From contig JAOUDZ010000004.1 of NCBI GenBank assembly GCA_029858965.1, forward strand, positions 1-64,000: a stretch of DNA of 64,000 bases, given 5' to 3'. Below, piece by piece: positions 42,109-51,306 of the stretch; the stretch's first letter is position 1, and each line of letters starts with the position of its first letter. Position numbers and translations under genes: made by a program. The notes beneath the pieces were generated by a model. That model made no database searches and was not told the DNA's origin. It saw nothing but the letters and a program-made list of their open reading frames with translations. The DNA is from Cyclobacteriaceae bacterium (lineage in GTDB: Bacteria; Bacteroidota; Bacteroidia; Cytophagales; Cyclobacteriaceae).

Positions 42109-42837
42109 ATGAAAACTGTCATCGATGCCCACAATATCAGCAAGACCTTTAATCCTGAAACCATTCCTGTTTTGGCTGTCGACAAGGTGCATTTGCATCT
42201 CGAAAGGGGAGAGTTTACCGCTTTAGTAGGACCATCCGGTTCCGGGAAAACGACGTTGCTGAATTTGATTGGCGGATTAGACAAGCCCGATACCGGAAAT
42301 ATTCTGATCAATGGTGTAGACATTACGTTACTTTCAGCGAATGCCCTCATTGATTTTCGTTTGCACAACATTGGATTTGTCTTTCAGTCATTCAATCTGA
42401 TCCCTGTACTTACTGCAAAAGAAAACGTAGAATTAATTATGCAATTGCAGCACAGCAAAAGAGCGTCGATTGAAAAGCGGGTGCGTGCACTATTTCAAGA
42501 AATTGGATTGGAAGATAAGATGCAAACACGCCCTGCTCAATTATCCGGTGGGCAACAACAGCGTGTGGCTGTGGCCAGGGCGCTTGCGCCAAAGCCCCAG
42601 TTTGTGCTGGCGGATGAACCTACAGCCAACCTCGATTCGAAATCCGCTGCGAACCTGCTGGATATCATGGCCAAGCTAAACCAGGAGGAAAACATCACGT
42701 TCATATTTTCCACCCACGATGCCAGGGTGATTGAAAGAGCACGGCGTGTGATTACGCTGGTGGATGGACAAATTCACGCTGACACGGCGCACGTGGAAAC
42801 GAACGTGGCCCATGAAGGTTTTTCAACCAACAAATAG
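42109..42837 (+). CDS. ABC transporter ATP-binding protein (second module)
   Basis: Protein of 242 residues with Walker A GPSGSGKTT, Q-loop FVFQSFNLIP, signature LSGGQQQRVAVARAL, Walker B FVLADEPTANLD and H-loop FSTHD. Paralogous to the ATPase at 13919. The last ~15 residues (HVETNVAHEGFSTNK) are a tail not present in the other copy. Closes the module. Confidence 0.92.
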   Translation: MKTVIDAHNISKTFNPETIPVLAVDKVHLHLERGEFTALVGPSGSGKTTLLNLIGGLDKPDTGNILINGVDITLLSANALIDFRLHNIGFVFQSFNLIPVLTAKENVELIMQLQHSKRASIEKRVRALFQEIGLEDKMQTRPAQLSGGQQQRVAVARALAPKPQFVLADEPTANLDSKSAANLLDIMAKLNQEENITFIFSTHDARVIERARRVITLVDGQIHADTAHVETNVAHEGFSTNK

Positions 42838-42874
42838 TTGACGCAATGCCATGACTTCACGACGAAACGGACTG

Positions 42875-45142
42875 TCAGGAATTCTTAGCTATCGTTCGTT
42901 GCTTATACTCAGTCGGAGAGCATCCGAATAACTCTTGAAAGGATGAACTGAAATAGGTTTGACTGTTAAAGCCTACCTTGTATGCAATTTCGGATATATT
43001 GCCCGCTTCTTGACTCAACAGGTCTGCTGCGCGGTGAAGTCTGTAGTTGCGGATAAATGTGGTGGCTGACTGGTTAGTAAGGGCTTTCAGTTTGCGGTGA
43101 ATCTGAGAACGACTCATCGCCAAAGCTTCACCGAGATCTTCAACGCTAAACAATTCGTTATCAATATTTTTCTCAACGACCCTTTTTAACGCCTCGAGGA
43201 ATTTTTGATGAACCGAAGCAACCTTTAACTCCTTGGGCTTCAGCCATGATTCTTGCTGGTATTTCTGCTGTAACTTTTGGCGGATGGCGATGAGGTTTTT
43301 TATCCTTACCTGAAGTTCTGCATCGTCAAACGGTTTAACCAAATAGTCGTCAGCACCTGTCTCTAAACCTTCCAGTTTGTTTTCTCTCGCTGCTTTCGCA
43401 GTTAACAAAATTACAGGTATATGGTTTGTCTTTTCATTAGCTTTCAGATTCTTGCACATTTCGAAACCATCCATCATTGGCATCATCACATCACTAATGA
43501 TCAAATCAGGAATTGATGCCACGGCTTTCTTCATGCCATCGATGCCATCAACAGCTTCAACTATGCTGTAATCGCGTTCAAGAATACTAGCGATAAACGA
43601 CCGGAGGTCACGATTATCCTCTACAATAAGAATTTCAAGGCGGTCGTCTGCTTCTGATTCCGTGACCAAGGCACCATAATCTCTTATCTTGGAAGGCTTA
43701 CTTGTATCTCCGAGTAATTGAATTGGTAATTCGGGTATAGAATCAGCCGTAACGGAAACCATTTTCTCTTCTTCTGTAAGGTAACCTTCATTTAATGGTA
43801 GTAGGACTATAAAGGAGGTTACGCCCAGGTTGCTTTCGACGGATACTTTGCCACGGTGTAACTGAACCAATTCCTTTACCAATGCCAGTCCAATTCCTGT
43901 TCCTTCGTATTGCCTGTTGCTGGCACTATCTACCTGGAAAAACCTGTCGAAGACATAAGGCAACTTGTCTTTAGGAATTCCTTCACCTGTGTTGCTTACC
44001 ACGATGCTTACCATCCCGGTAGTTGATTCCGCACCGACCATTTCTTCTTTTACCTCTACAGCGATCCTTCCGTATTTGGGCGTGAATTTCACCGCGTTGG
44101 CGAGTAGATTCGTTAATATTTTTTGAAGCTTTTCCCTGTCGAAAAACAATTCAATGGGCGTAAAAGAGTCCTGAACACACAGATCTTGACCATTGAAGGT
44201 GATTGCGATTTCTTTCGCGGATGCCAATGATTCAAACTGCGCACTTAGGTTTCCAGCGAACTTCACTATGTCATTTCTTGATGCTTCTATTTTCAGCTCG
44301 CTTGACTCAATTTTGGACAGATCAAGTAACTGATTGATCAGTTGTAGCAGCCGCTGACTATTCCGTTTTATGGTATCACTATCCTTAGGATCAGCTGGTC
44401 TTTTGGGTTCGGATATTTGTTTGTTTACAAGTCCAAGAATGAGCGTAAGAGGAGTTCTGAATTCATGTGAAATGTTAGCAAAAAACCGTGATTTTATTTT
44501 GTCCATTTCCTTCAGTTTCAGGGACTGTTCTTCTAGTTCATTCTTTTTTTGTTCTATGTCCGCATTGAGCTCAGTTATTTTCCCTACGAAATAATACAGG
44601 ATAGCAAAAACAATGCTTGAGACCCCAATAATGTTCATCAGAAATAGTCCGTCAATGAAACCTTCCGACAAATTCTGGTTGACGTAGTCCGGTATAAGGT
44701 CATTAACCAGGTAGGCAATACAGACCAGCAAAATATATGCTGCAAACCAGTAGACAGATTTCTTGACACTATCAAAAAACATGGCACCGGCGGGTGCAAT
44801 AATTGCCCAATACATCACTGCACTACTTGGGACAAATCCACCAAGGCTTATTTGTAGTGCGAATGGCAGGATAAGGATGAGGAATAATTGACTGTTCCTG
44901 AAACTTTTATACTTTTTCGATATGCTGAAACTGATAATGCTTACAATCGATAATAGACCGTAGCAAAAAGGAATTGCACCTGGAATAACAAGGCCGTTAG
45001 CAAAGTATATCAGTCCCCAAAGCAACCCGGCCAGCATGAAAGGCCCCGCCATTACCAGCAAACTGGATTTTTTCAATTTCTCATCATCTCGATCGTCCGG
45101 ATGGTGACCTAAAGCAATGAACTTTTGAAAAATTGAACTCAT
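42875..45142 (-). CDS. membrane hybrid sensor kinase / response regulator with AraC HTH
   Basis: Protein of 755 residues combining the parts of a two-component system. About six membrane helices (residues ~30-195), a short coiled coil (NADIEQKKNELEEQSLKLK), HisKA with the phospho-acceptor His in SHEFRTPLTLI, HATPase with NLLANAVKFTPKYG and GTGIGLALVKELV, a receiver domain with phospho-Asp in LIISDVMMPMMDG, and a C-terminal AraC-type HTH (ISEIAYKVGFNSQTYFSSSF). It lacks the beta-propeller sensor of classical HTCS proteins and so senses through its membrane part. ATG lies seven bases after a TACCTTAG element. It faces the DUF4395 operon across an array of direct repeats, which it probably binds. 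Confidence 0.92.
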   Translation of the reverse strand: MSSIFQKFIALGHHPDDRDDEKLKKSSLLVMAGPFMLAGLLWGLIYFANGLVIPGAIPFCYGLLSIVSIISFSISKKYKSFRNSQLFLILILPFALQISLGGFVPSSAVMYWAIIAPAGAMFFDSVKKSVYWFAAYILLVCIAYLVNDLIPDYVNQNLSEGFIDGLFLMNIIGVSSIVFAILYYFVGKITELNADIEQKKNELEEQSLKLKEMDKIKSRFFANISHEFRTPLTLILGLVNKQISEPKRPADPKDSDTIKRNSQRLLQLINQLLDLSKIESSELKIEASRNDIVKFAGNLSAQFESLASAKEIAITFNGQDLCVQDSFTPIELFFDREKLQKILTNLLANAVKFTPKYGRIAVEVKEEMVGAESTTGMVSIVVSNTGEGIPKDKLPYVFDRFFQVDSASNRQYEGTGIGLALVKELVQLHRGKVSVESNLGVTSFIVLLPLNEGYLTEEEKMVSVTADSIPELPIQLLGDTSKPSKIRDYGALVTESEADDRLEILIVEDNRDLRSFIASILERDYSIVEAVDGIDGMKKAVASIPDLIISDVMMPMMDGFEMCKNLKANEKTNHIPVILLTAKAARENKLEGLETGADDYLVKPFDDAELQVRIKNLIAIRQKLQQKYQQESWLKPKELKVASVHQKFLEALKRVVEKNIDNELFSVEDLGEALAMSRSQIHRKLKALTNQSATTFIRNYRLHRAADLLSQEAGNISEIAYKVGFNSQTYFSSSFQELFGCSPTEYKQRTIAKNS

Positions 45143-45149
45143 CTAGAAT

Positions 45150-45181
45150 CTAAGGTATTGATATTTAGAAAGTTAAACAAC
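45150..45181 (-). promoter_or_regulatory. promoter of the hybrid kinase gene
   Basis: On the minus strand GTTG (45178-45181), a 20-base spacer and TACCTTAG (45150-45157, seven of eight matches to the consensus class). The start codon follows seven bases later, so the message would be nearly leaderless. Confidence 0.5.
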
Positions 45182-45195
45182 CTTTTGTTCTTGGG

Positions 45196-45255
45196 CTGCA
45201 ACATTTCTTAATGGTTCTGCAACAACGCTTAATGCGCTGCCACAATGTTTAACGG
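45196..45255. repeat. three direct repeats (iterons), likely AraC operator array
   Basis: Three 19-bp units at 45196-45214, 45217-45235 and 45237-45255: CTGCAACATTTCTTAATGG, CTGCAACAACGCTTAATGC and CTGCCACAATGTTTAACGG. Starts are 21 and 20 bases apart, two helical turns, like the direct half-sites bound by AraC-type proteins. They lie upstream of both divergent promoters. Confidence 0.7.
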
Positions 45256-45295
45256 CTTTGAGACGATAGGAAATGCCGCATGCTTTCGCCCATTC

Positions 45296-45303
45296 TACCT
45301 TTG
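45296..45303 (+). promoter_or_regulatory. -7 element TACCTTTG of the DUF4395 operon
   Basis: A perfect TAnnTTTG about 46 bases before ATG 45350. The -33 position (near 45272) lacks TTTG, as expected for an activator-dependent promoter; the iterons end 16 bases above it. Confidence 0.55.
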
Positions 45304-45349
45304 CTTTCGTCGATCTAATATTTTTTTGCAACCTAAAAAAGTGTCGGTA

Positions 45350-45856
45350 ATGAAAACAAAAAGAAACATCCTCACAGTAACTCGTCTTAATCGTTTACGT
45401 GCCCAGGGTTATTCTTGTGAGAGTAATGCGCAATTGAGTGAAATGGCATTTGGAATTCGTTTTGCTTATCGTTCATGTGTCATCGTATTGCTTGTGGCCA
45501 CTGCAACCCAGAGTACCGCTGTATTTTCCGTAATGCTCGGTATAGCATTCCTGGGCATCGTCTTGCCAAACCATCCTTTTGATTATGTATATAATTATGC
45601 GTTACGCCACTGGATGAAAAAACCAAAACTGCCGGAGCGGTCTAAACAATTAAAGTTTGCATGTGTAATCGCAACAACATGGCTGGCATCCATTGTCTAT
45701 CTGATGTCTACGATGCATATCACAGTAGCCTTATTGTTGGCAGGCACATTAACGTTTGTTGCTGTGCTTACAAGCACCATAGACTTGTGCGTTCCCTCAC
45801 TTATTTATAATGCCCTTTTTTCTAATAAAGGTGTAACGCCAATAAAGATTCAATAA
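45350..45856 (+). CDS. DUF4395 family membrane protein
   Basis: Protein of 168 residues from ATG 45350 (MKTKRNILTVTRLNRLRAQG); the longer frame reaches back into the promoter. DUF4395 proteins have four membrane helices (CVIVLLVATATQSTAVFSV, VMLGIAFLGIVL, ATTWLASIVYLMS, LLLAGTLTFVAVL). The family often lies next to redox or sulfur genes and is of unknown function. First gene of an operon with a methyltransferase and an OsmC protein, facing the hybrid kinase. Confidence 0.75.
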   Translation: MKTKRNILTVTRLNRLRAQGYSCESNAQLSEMAFGIRFAYRSCVIVLLVATATQSTAVFSVMLGIAFLGIVLPNHPFDYVYNYALRHWMKKPKLPERSKQLKFACVIATTWLASIVYLMSTMHITVALLLAGTLTFVAVLTSTIDLCVPSLIYNALFSNKGVTPIKIQ

Positions 45857-45877
45857 AGCACTAAACACTAAACACTA
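45857..45877. repeat. three-copy heptamer repeat
   Basis: Three units of seven bases (CACTAAA, CACTAAA, CACTAAT) directly before the methyltransferase start. Short and possibly chance, but the period equals that of the array at 34666. Confidence 0.4.
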
Positions 45878-45883
45878 ATAATC

Positions 45884-46669
45884 ATGAATGCAATAACCAC
45901 AAACAAACCTGAAGTTAACAGGGAGGAGCTTGAACAAAAAGTCAAGAAGATGTACACAGATGTGGCGCTCCATCCGGATGTAACCTATCATTTCGAAATG
46001 GGAAGGGCATTGGCAGAAAGGCTGGGATATCCTGCACTATTGTTGAACGATGTACCGGCTTCAGCCATTGACTCATTTGCCGGTGTTGGCTATTATTTTG
46101 ACCTCGCACAATTACAAAGTGGGGAATATGTAGTCGACCTTGGCAGCGGCTCAGGAATGGATGTTTTTTTTGCTGCACGGCAGGTAGGTGAAAGCGGTGA
46201 GGTAATCGGCATTGACATGACTACCGAACAGCTCAAAAAATCGGAACGGCTCCGGCAGGAATATGGTTTCAAGCAGGTTCAATTCAGAAACAGTTATATC
46301 GAAAGCATCCCGGTGGTTTCCGGTAGCATAGATGTGGTGATCAGCAATGGTGTAATTAATCTTTCAGGTGAAAAGGAAAAGGTATTCAAGGAGGCAGCCC
46401 GGGTTCTCAAACCCGGTGGCCGCATCGCCTTATCAGATATTGTTACGACTGTGAAACTTCCGGAGAACATCAGCTGCAATGCAACGCTGTGGGCTGCTTG
46501 CATTGGTGGTGCAATGCAACATGAGGAGTACTATGCCCTGTTTGAGGCAGCCGGATTGAAGGTAATTGTTACAAAGGAAAATCCTTATGAATTCATTTCA
46601 AATAGCGCCAAAGGTGCTACGAGCGACTACGGCATTAAAAGTGTCTCGGTGCTCGCAGTCAAACAGTAA
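45884..46669 (+). CDS. ArsM-like SAM-dependent methyltransferase lacking arsenic-binding Cys
   Basis: Protein of 261 residues. SAM-binding motif VVDLGSGSGMDVFFAA (residue ~85), IGIDMTTEQL and post-motif RVLKPGGRIALSDIV show a class I methyltransferase most like ArsM. The ArsM region SNCVINLS reads SNGVINLS here (Gly156), and the N-terminal Cys region is SFAGVGYYFDL, without Cys. Only Cys216 (AACIGGAM) remains. It is therefore unlikely to methylate arsenite; a thiol, small volatile or other metalloid substrate is possible. Middle gene of the operon. Confidence 0.82.
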   Translation: MNAITTNKPEVNREELEQKVKKMYTDVALHPDVTYHFEMGRALAERLGYPALLLNDVPASAIDSFAGVGYYFDLAQLQSGEYVVDLGSGSGMDVFFAARQVGESGEVIGIDMTTEQLKKSERLRQEYGFKQVQFRNSYIESIPVVSGSIDVVISNGVINLSGEKEKVFKEAARVLKPGGRIALSDIVTTVKLPENISCNATLWAACIGGAMQHEEYYALFEAAGLKVIVTKENPYEFISNSAKGATSDYGIKSVSVLAVKQ

Positions 46670-46744
46670 TGGAGCGTGGAACAAAACAACGCAAAATAGA
46701 AGCCCAATCATTAATCAATTTTTAACCTTTAAACTTTACAAATT

Positions 46745-47314
46745 ATGAACGAAGTAGCAATCAACTCAATGAATGGAGTTAATGTAGAACAACTATTTGG
46801 AACCATCGATGCAGTAAAATCTGATCCTGAAATCGCATCGTTTAAATTCCGGTCTACTACAAAATGGATCAATGGCGGACATTGCCAAACTGAGATTAAT
46901 GGATTCTATGGAGCAAAGCAAGAAGACACAACTCGGTTAAAACCATTTGTACTGGAAGGGGATGAGCCCGCCGTGCTGCTGGGTGAAAATCACGGGGCAA
47001 ATGCGGTAGAAGCTGTACTTCATGCGTTGGCTTCTTGCCTTTCCGTCGGGATCGTGTACAATGCATCTGCGATGGGCATTAAGATCAACACGTTAACTTT
47101 TGATCTTAACGGTGAAATTGACCTGCATGCTTTCCTGGGTTTATCGGAAGACGTAAGACCGGGCTACAAGAATATCAGCGTAGGGGTCAACCTGAATGCC
47201 GATGCCCCAAAGGAAAAACTGACGGAACTGTTTGAATATGTTCGTAAGACTTCGCCAGTGCTGGATATTGTGTTGAATCCTGTTCCGGTATCATTCAAAT
47301 TGAATGTATCATAA
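46745..47314 (+). CDS. OsmC family protein
   Basis: Protein of 189 residues. The OsmC/Ohr fold is shown by ANAVEAVLHALASCLSVGIV with the first Cys, and the C-terminal SPVLDIVLNPVPVSF. In this subfamily the second peroxidatic Cys is replaced (KTSPVLD), so it is not a canonical peroxidase and may bind a thiol or lipid hydroperoxide by one Cys. Ends the operon, followed by a strong terminator. With DUF4395 and a methyltransferase, a redox or thiol stress role is inferred. Confidence 0.85.
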   Translation: MNEVAINSMNGVNVEQLFGTIDAVKSDPEIASFKFRSTTKWINGGHCQTEINGFYGAKQEDTTRLKPFVLEGDEPAVLLGENHGANAVEAVLHALASCLSVGIVYNASAMGIKINTLTFDLNGEIDLHAFLGLSEDVRPGYKNISVGVNLNADAPKEKLTELFEYVRKTSPVLDIVLNPVPVSFKLNVS

Positions 47315-47325
47315 ATCCTCAACTC

Positions 47326-47365
47326 AGTACCGAATAGCACCGTGAAGCTATTCGGTACTTCTTTT
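47326..47365 (+). terminator. rho-independent terminator after OsmC gene
   Basis: AGTACCGAATAGC (47326-47338) and GCTATTCGGTACT (47347-47359) form a perfect 13-bp stem with an 8-base loop, followed by TCTTTT. Confidence 0.85.
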
Positions 47366-47556
47366 GAAGAACGCTTTCGGCTGTTAGCGGTTATTACAGT
47401 TTTGATGGCGTGCGGGTGTAGAAAATAACGTTGTGTATATCGATGTCCGAAGCAATGAATAGTTCAAAGCGTTCTGTTTAATCTCGAATGCCTTTAAACT
47501 CCTGGTAAAATTATTTACATTCATTCCACCAATCAACTAAACAAAAGCGTACAACT

Positions 47557-47988
47557 ATGGAAGAAATGCATATTAACATCGTGGCTGTAATGGTAGCTGT
47601 GGTAGCCAACTTTTTCCTTGGCTTCCTTTGGTATACGCCATTATTTGGAAAGGCATGGGCGAAAGAAATGGGCTTGGATACAAGTGTTAAGTCATCGGGT
47701 GGACAGATGGCAAAAGGCATGCTCATAATGGTCATCGGCAACTTTTTCCTGGCCTATGTTTTCGCACATAATATTGCAGCCTGGCGCTACGTCCCTGGCA
47801 CCAGCGAAATGTCCATGTTCTCGAACATCATGAGTTCAACAATCTTTACCTGGCTTGGTTTCTACCTGCCCGTCGATTTGGGTACCGTCGCTTGGGAAAA
47901 CAAATCCTGGAAACTGTTCGGCATCAATACGTCATATCACTTCACGATGCTGTTTGTTGCCTCAGCGATTTTGACCTACAAGCAATGA
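47557..47988 (+). CDS. DUF1761 family membrane protein
   Basis: Protein of 143 residues with four membrane helices. The opening VAVVANFFLGFLWYTPLFGKAW is the DUF1761 signature, and the remaining helices (MLIMVIGNFFLAYVFAHN, TIFTWLGFYLPVDLG, HFTMLFVASAILTY) follow. Function unknown. Probably monocistronic, 240 bases after the terminated operon. Confidence 0.88.
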   Translation: MEEMHINIVAVMVAVVANFFLGFLWYTPLFGKAWAKEMGLDTSVKSSGGQMAKGMLIMVIGNFFLAYVFAHNIAAWRYVPGTSEMSMFSNIMSSTIFTWLGFYLPVDLGTVAWENKSWKLFGINTSYHFTMLFVASAILTYKQ

Positions 47989-48099
47989 TATCTTCGCTGT
48001 AGCCGGTGGCTCTGTTCCTTGATTAAAAGGCTAAAGCACTTGGGTACAAATGTCTACAGCACGCTGTGTCTTTTATTTTAGCAAGAAACGGCTACCACA

Positions 48100-49722
48100 T
48101 CAACGCTTAATGTAGAGCTGCTGATAGTACTCCTCCAGCATACGCTTTACGGCAAATTCTTTATGCGTGGTCAGCGTGCTCTGCTTCATCATCTCCACCC
48201 AATGTTCCTTGTCCTCATAGTACGTGGGCAATACTTCGTTTAAGAGTACTTTGTAAAAAGCCTTCTGATCGTGCGCATCAAGTTTCTTTTCATTTTTGTT
48301 TTCATAGCCGCCTCCGATTTGCCAGCCATTCACACCATGCTGGCAGGCTTCGGGCCACCAGCCATCCAGAATACTCAGGTTGAGGACACCATTCATTGCT
48401 GCTTTCATACCGGAAGTTCCACTGGCTTCCTGGGGCCTTCGAGGGTTGTTAAGCCATACATCCGATCCCCTCACGAGCATCGACCCAATAGTCATGTCGT
48501 AGTTCTCCAGAAAGACAACAGAACCCGGGTACTTTTTGGTAAGTGCTACGATGTTGGCGACAATTCTCTTACCGCCATCATCGAGGGGGTGAGCCTTTCC
48601 GGAAAATATAATCTGCAGTTTTCCGCTCTTAAACAGTTTGTCTATTTTTGAGCGGTCGCTGAAAATGAAGTCGCTGCGTTTGTAAGGTACAGCCCTGCGC
48701 GAAAAACCCAGCAAGAGCGCGTCCCGTTTCAACCGTACGCCTGTGCGCTGATATACAAAATCGAGAAGCTTCTTTTTGTTTTGTTGATGCAGCCTCCAGA
48801 TGTTACTCGAATTATCTTTTGCTGCCTTGATGATCCGCCTGTCTACCCATGTAGGAATGTGAATGGCGTTGGTGATGCCGATGATTTCAGCACGGTCTTT
48901 CACGTCTTTCCACATTTTGTTGGCCGTCTCAGCATGCAGTTGTGCTACCGCATTAGCCTTGCGCGACAGACGCAAAGCACCTACTGTCATATTGAATGGC
49001 GCACCGCCGAGCTTTTTCAATTGTTGTTTTGTGAATACTCCGTTGTCGGCACCCATGTACAATAGCCGATCAAGATAATGTGACTCATTTCCCTGCACAA
49101 CTGGAGTATGCGTTGTAAATACTATTTCATCCCGGGAATCAGCGAGCGCTTTCTCGAAAGGTTTTCCCTTTTCCATTTTTTCACGTACCAATTCAAATCC
49201 AGCAAAAAGGGCATGCCCTTCGTTGAAGTGATACACATCTATCGGAATCTTCAGTGCGCGCAGAGCTTTGACACCACCGATTCCCAGCACCATTTCCTGG
49301 GCAATTCGCTCCTCGCCAAACCATCCGTAGAGCTGTCCGGTTATCCAGTTGTCTTCATTGCCCTGTACGTCGGTGTCAAGGAGATACAAGGGAGCATTGC
49401 GAAATTTATCACACAGCCAGACCTTGCATTTTACTTCTCGCTTTCGTATGGTAACAGAAACAGTGACTCCTGTGTCTTGTAAAAAAGGGTATTCGTAGAT
49501 AGGGTAGGTGTCAACAGGTTTGCCATCCGGTGAAATGCGTTGATCAGTATACCCTTGCTTCCATTTCAGACCAATACCTACAATTGGAAATTTATGATCT
49601 TTCGCACCTTTGAGGTAATCGCCGGCTAAGATGCCGAGGCCGCCGGCATACATTTTAAAGTCGCTCTGCAAAGCATATTCCATGCAGAAGTAGGCAACAT
49701 GTGGGAGTGGTTTCGATTGCAT
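48100..49722 (-). CDS. glgP: short alpha-glucan phosphorylase (GT35)
   Basis: Protein of 540 residues, the shorter GT35 type common in bacteria (the classical form has ~800). Motifs: YAGGLGILAGDYLKGAKDHK near the N-terminus, VYHFNEGHALFAGFEL, GFSRRAVPYKRSDFIF and the PLP-lysine region EASGTSGMKAAMNGVLNLS. It releases glucose 1-phosphate from glycogen or maltodextrins in the cytoplasm. No other glycogen gene is adjacent. Confidence 0.92.
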   Translation of the reverse strand: MQSKPLPHVAYFCMEYALQSDFKMYAGGLGILAGDYLKGAKDHKFPIVGIGLKWKQGYTDQRISPDGKPVDTYPIYEYPFLQDTGVTVSVTIRKREVKCKVWLCDKFRNAPLYLLDTDVQGNEDNWITGQLYGWFGEERIAQEMVLGIGGVKALRALKIPIDVYHFNEGHALFAGFELVREKMEKGKPFEKALADSRDEIVFTTHTPVVQGNESHYLDRLLYMGADNGVFTKQQLKKLGGAPFNMTVGALRLSRKANAVAQLHAETANKMWKDVKDRAEIIGITNAIHIPTWVDRRIIKAAKDNSSNIWRLHQQNKKKLLDFVYQRTGVRLKRDALLLGFSRRAVPYKRSDFIFSDRSKIDKLFKSGKLQIIFSGKAHPLDDGGKRIVANIVALTKKYPGSVVFLENYDMTIGSMLVRGSDVWLNNPRRPQEASGTSGMKAAMNGVLNLSILDGWWPEACQHGVNGWQIGGGYENKNEKKLDAHDQKAFYKVLLNEVLPTYYEDKEHWVEMMKQSTLTTHKEFAVKRMLEEYYQQLYIKR

Positions 49723-50123
49723 AAGGGTTCTTCTATTATTTGGCGGAAAAATAGGGAATGAGGTTCAATTATGCACCACAGTTGAATAGTTTTCTTTGTC
49801 AGTCAGCTTGTTCATAACCAATCCATGAAATGTAAGTCCTTACCAGAACCTGGAAGCTCAAATTTGAAGTGATGAAGATTGATTCATCCCAGCGTGTTCT
49901 GAAATGACTTCGAAATCAGGATTAGCTTCCAACCCAGTATGATTTCTGCTCGTCCATAAATATCATCAGGGTTGTCCGGAAGTGTGGTATGCTGTGGGCT
50001 GATGGTAGGGTTTGCAAAATCATGACCTAAACTACCAAAGTTATTATGATAAAACTTATGGACTGTAATTTACAGAAGACGAATAAGGCTACACGATGAC
50101 TGAGGCAAACAATTCGACAAACC
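49723..50123. other. intergenic region
   Basis: 401 bases between two minus-strand genes. No ORF or RNA recognised; a half-site TGACCTAAA is seen at 50019-50032 region. Confidence 0.4.
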
Positions 50124-50921
50124 TTATAGGGTAACTCCTTTCACGAGGAATCGCGTGAAAACTAAAGCAACGATTACTATGGCGATTAATGCGAGTGAAA
50201 TTTTCTCAGGGTACCTGGCTTCTCCAATCAGGTTGTCTTTCTTTCGTCTCAATCTTCCGTAGATCATGAAGGTTATGAAAGGGCTTGTTGCCGGATAGAG
50301 TATACTTATGAAAGTTGGTACAGGCAATGAAATCAACGTGGTCAAAACACAACCAACATATACAGGATATGCGATTAGCAAATTAGCAAGTCGACCTGGT
50401 TTGTAGTCTTCATCTGATGATTTATTGGGGAGCTGTTTTTCAAAATCCTTTGTGAAATTCACAATTATTTTCATCGATCCTAACAAAGCCACAACAGCGA
50501 TAATCCATTTCAACCATTCCGGTGTGTTCAGCAATGCAAAGACCCGGCCTGTGTCGCCATAAGCCACCATTGGTGTAAGCATGAGGTATCCACCGATATT
50601 TATAAAACCCATGACACTCATCCACAAATAGAACAGGGTCACCAGCGATTTCTGACTACTTGTTCTTAGCAAGACTAGGAAAACGATGGCTTGAATGAGC
50701 GACATTAATGGCCCTGCCGCCGGCGTCATTATCTTCACAATAGGAGGGTCCGATTCATTTCCGGAAGTTGAAACATAATTGTGGTGCAGGACTGGATTTA
50801 AGCCGGTTGCCTTAGCAACAATGGCATGCGCACCTTCATGAATAGTAGTGTTGAGTATGAAGCACAAGACGTATGTCAGAATGGAGTGAATAAGTAAATT
50901 GTTGTATGCATTCGATTTCAT
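50124..50921 (-). CDS. membrane protein with HExxH motif (M50-like)
   Basis: Protein of 265 residues with about six membrane helices. HEGAH (residues 28-32) in the first helix region is the HExxH zinc motif of membrane-embedded metalloproteases such as M50. A second conserved loop TPAAGPLMSLIQ (residue ~85) matches the N/D-x-x-P-type C-terminal M50 region only in part, with no clear Asp ligand. It may be an M50-like protease or an inactive relative. Confidence 0.6.
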   Translation of the reverse strand: MKSNAYNNLLIHSILTYVLCFILNTTIHEGAHAIVAKATGLNPVLHHNYVSTSGNESDPPIVKIMTPAAGPLMSLIQAIVFLVLLRTSSQKSLVTLFYLWMSVMGFINIGGYLMLTPMVAYGDTGRVFALLNTPEWLKWIIAVVALLGSMKIIVNFTKDFEKQLPNKSSDEDYKPGRLANLLIAYPVYVGCVLTTLISLPVPTFISILYPATSPFITFMIYGRLRRKKDNLIGEARYPEKISLALIAIVIVALVFTRFLVKGVTL

Positions 50922-51306
50922 GGTTTTTTCCTGTTAATTTCAATTACTTTTTTTGCATTTTTGATTAGCGATCTTTATGGTCTTTTCGCCGGACTCCAGG
51001 TCAGTTTATTTGTAATATAATAATCCATTGCTTTCTCGTTTGCGCTCAGGACCAGTTCAGAATTTCCATCGATGTAAAACAAAAGCCGTTACATAGCCTA
51101 ACCTGTAACACTCGTATAAGGGAAAGCATTATCCTATCTACAACTATCTTCATTTTTCCAATAATTCAGATCGTAGTCAAACGTTATTTGAATTTTGAGT
51201 TGCCCTTAGAAAGTAACGGTATGTTTTATTAAGTGGGTTAGGAGAACATCCCAAATTGGACACAATGCCTGCCCTCAATTAATCGAAAGACCAGACAAAT
51301 GCAACA
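50922..51306. other. intergenic region
   Basis: 385 bases between minus-strand genes. AT-rich; no ORF, terminator or promoter element recognised. Confidence 0.4.

Noticed and set aside
45884-46669. arsenite methyltransferase (arsM)
   Set aside because: Two of the three arsenic-binding cysteines are missing, so the symbol is not used.
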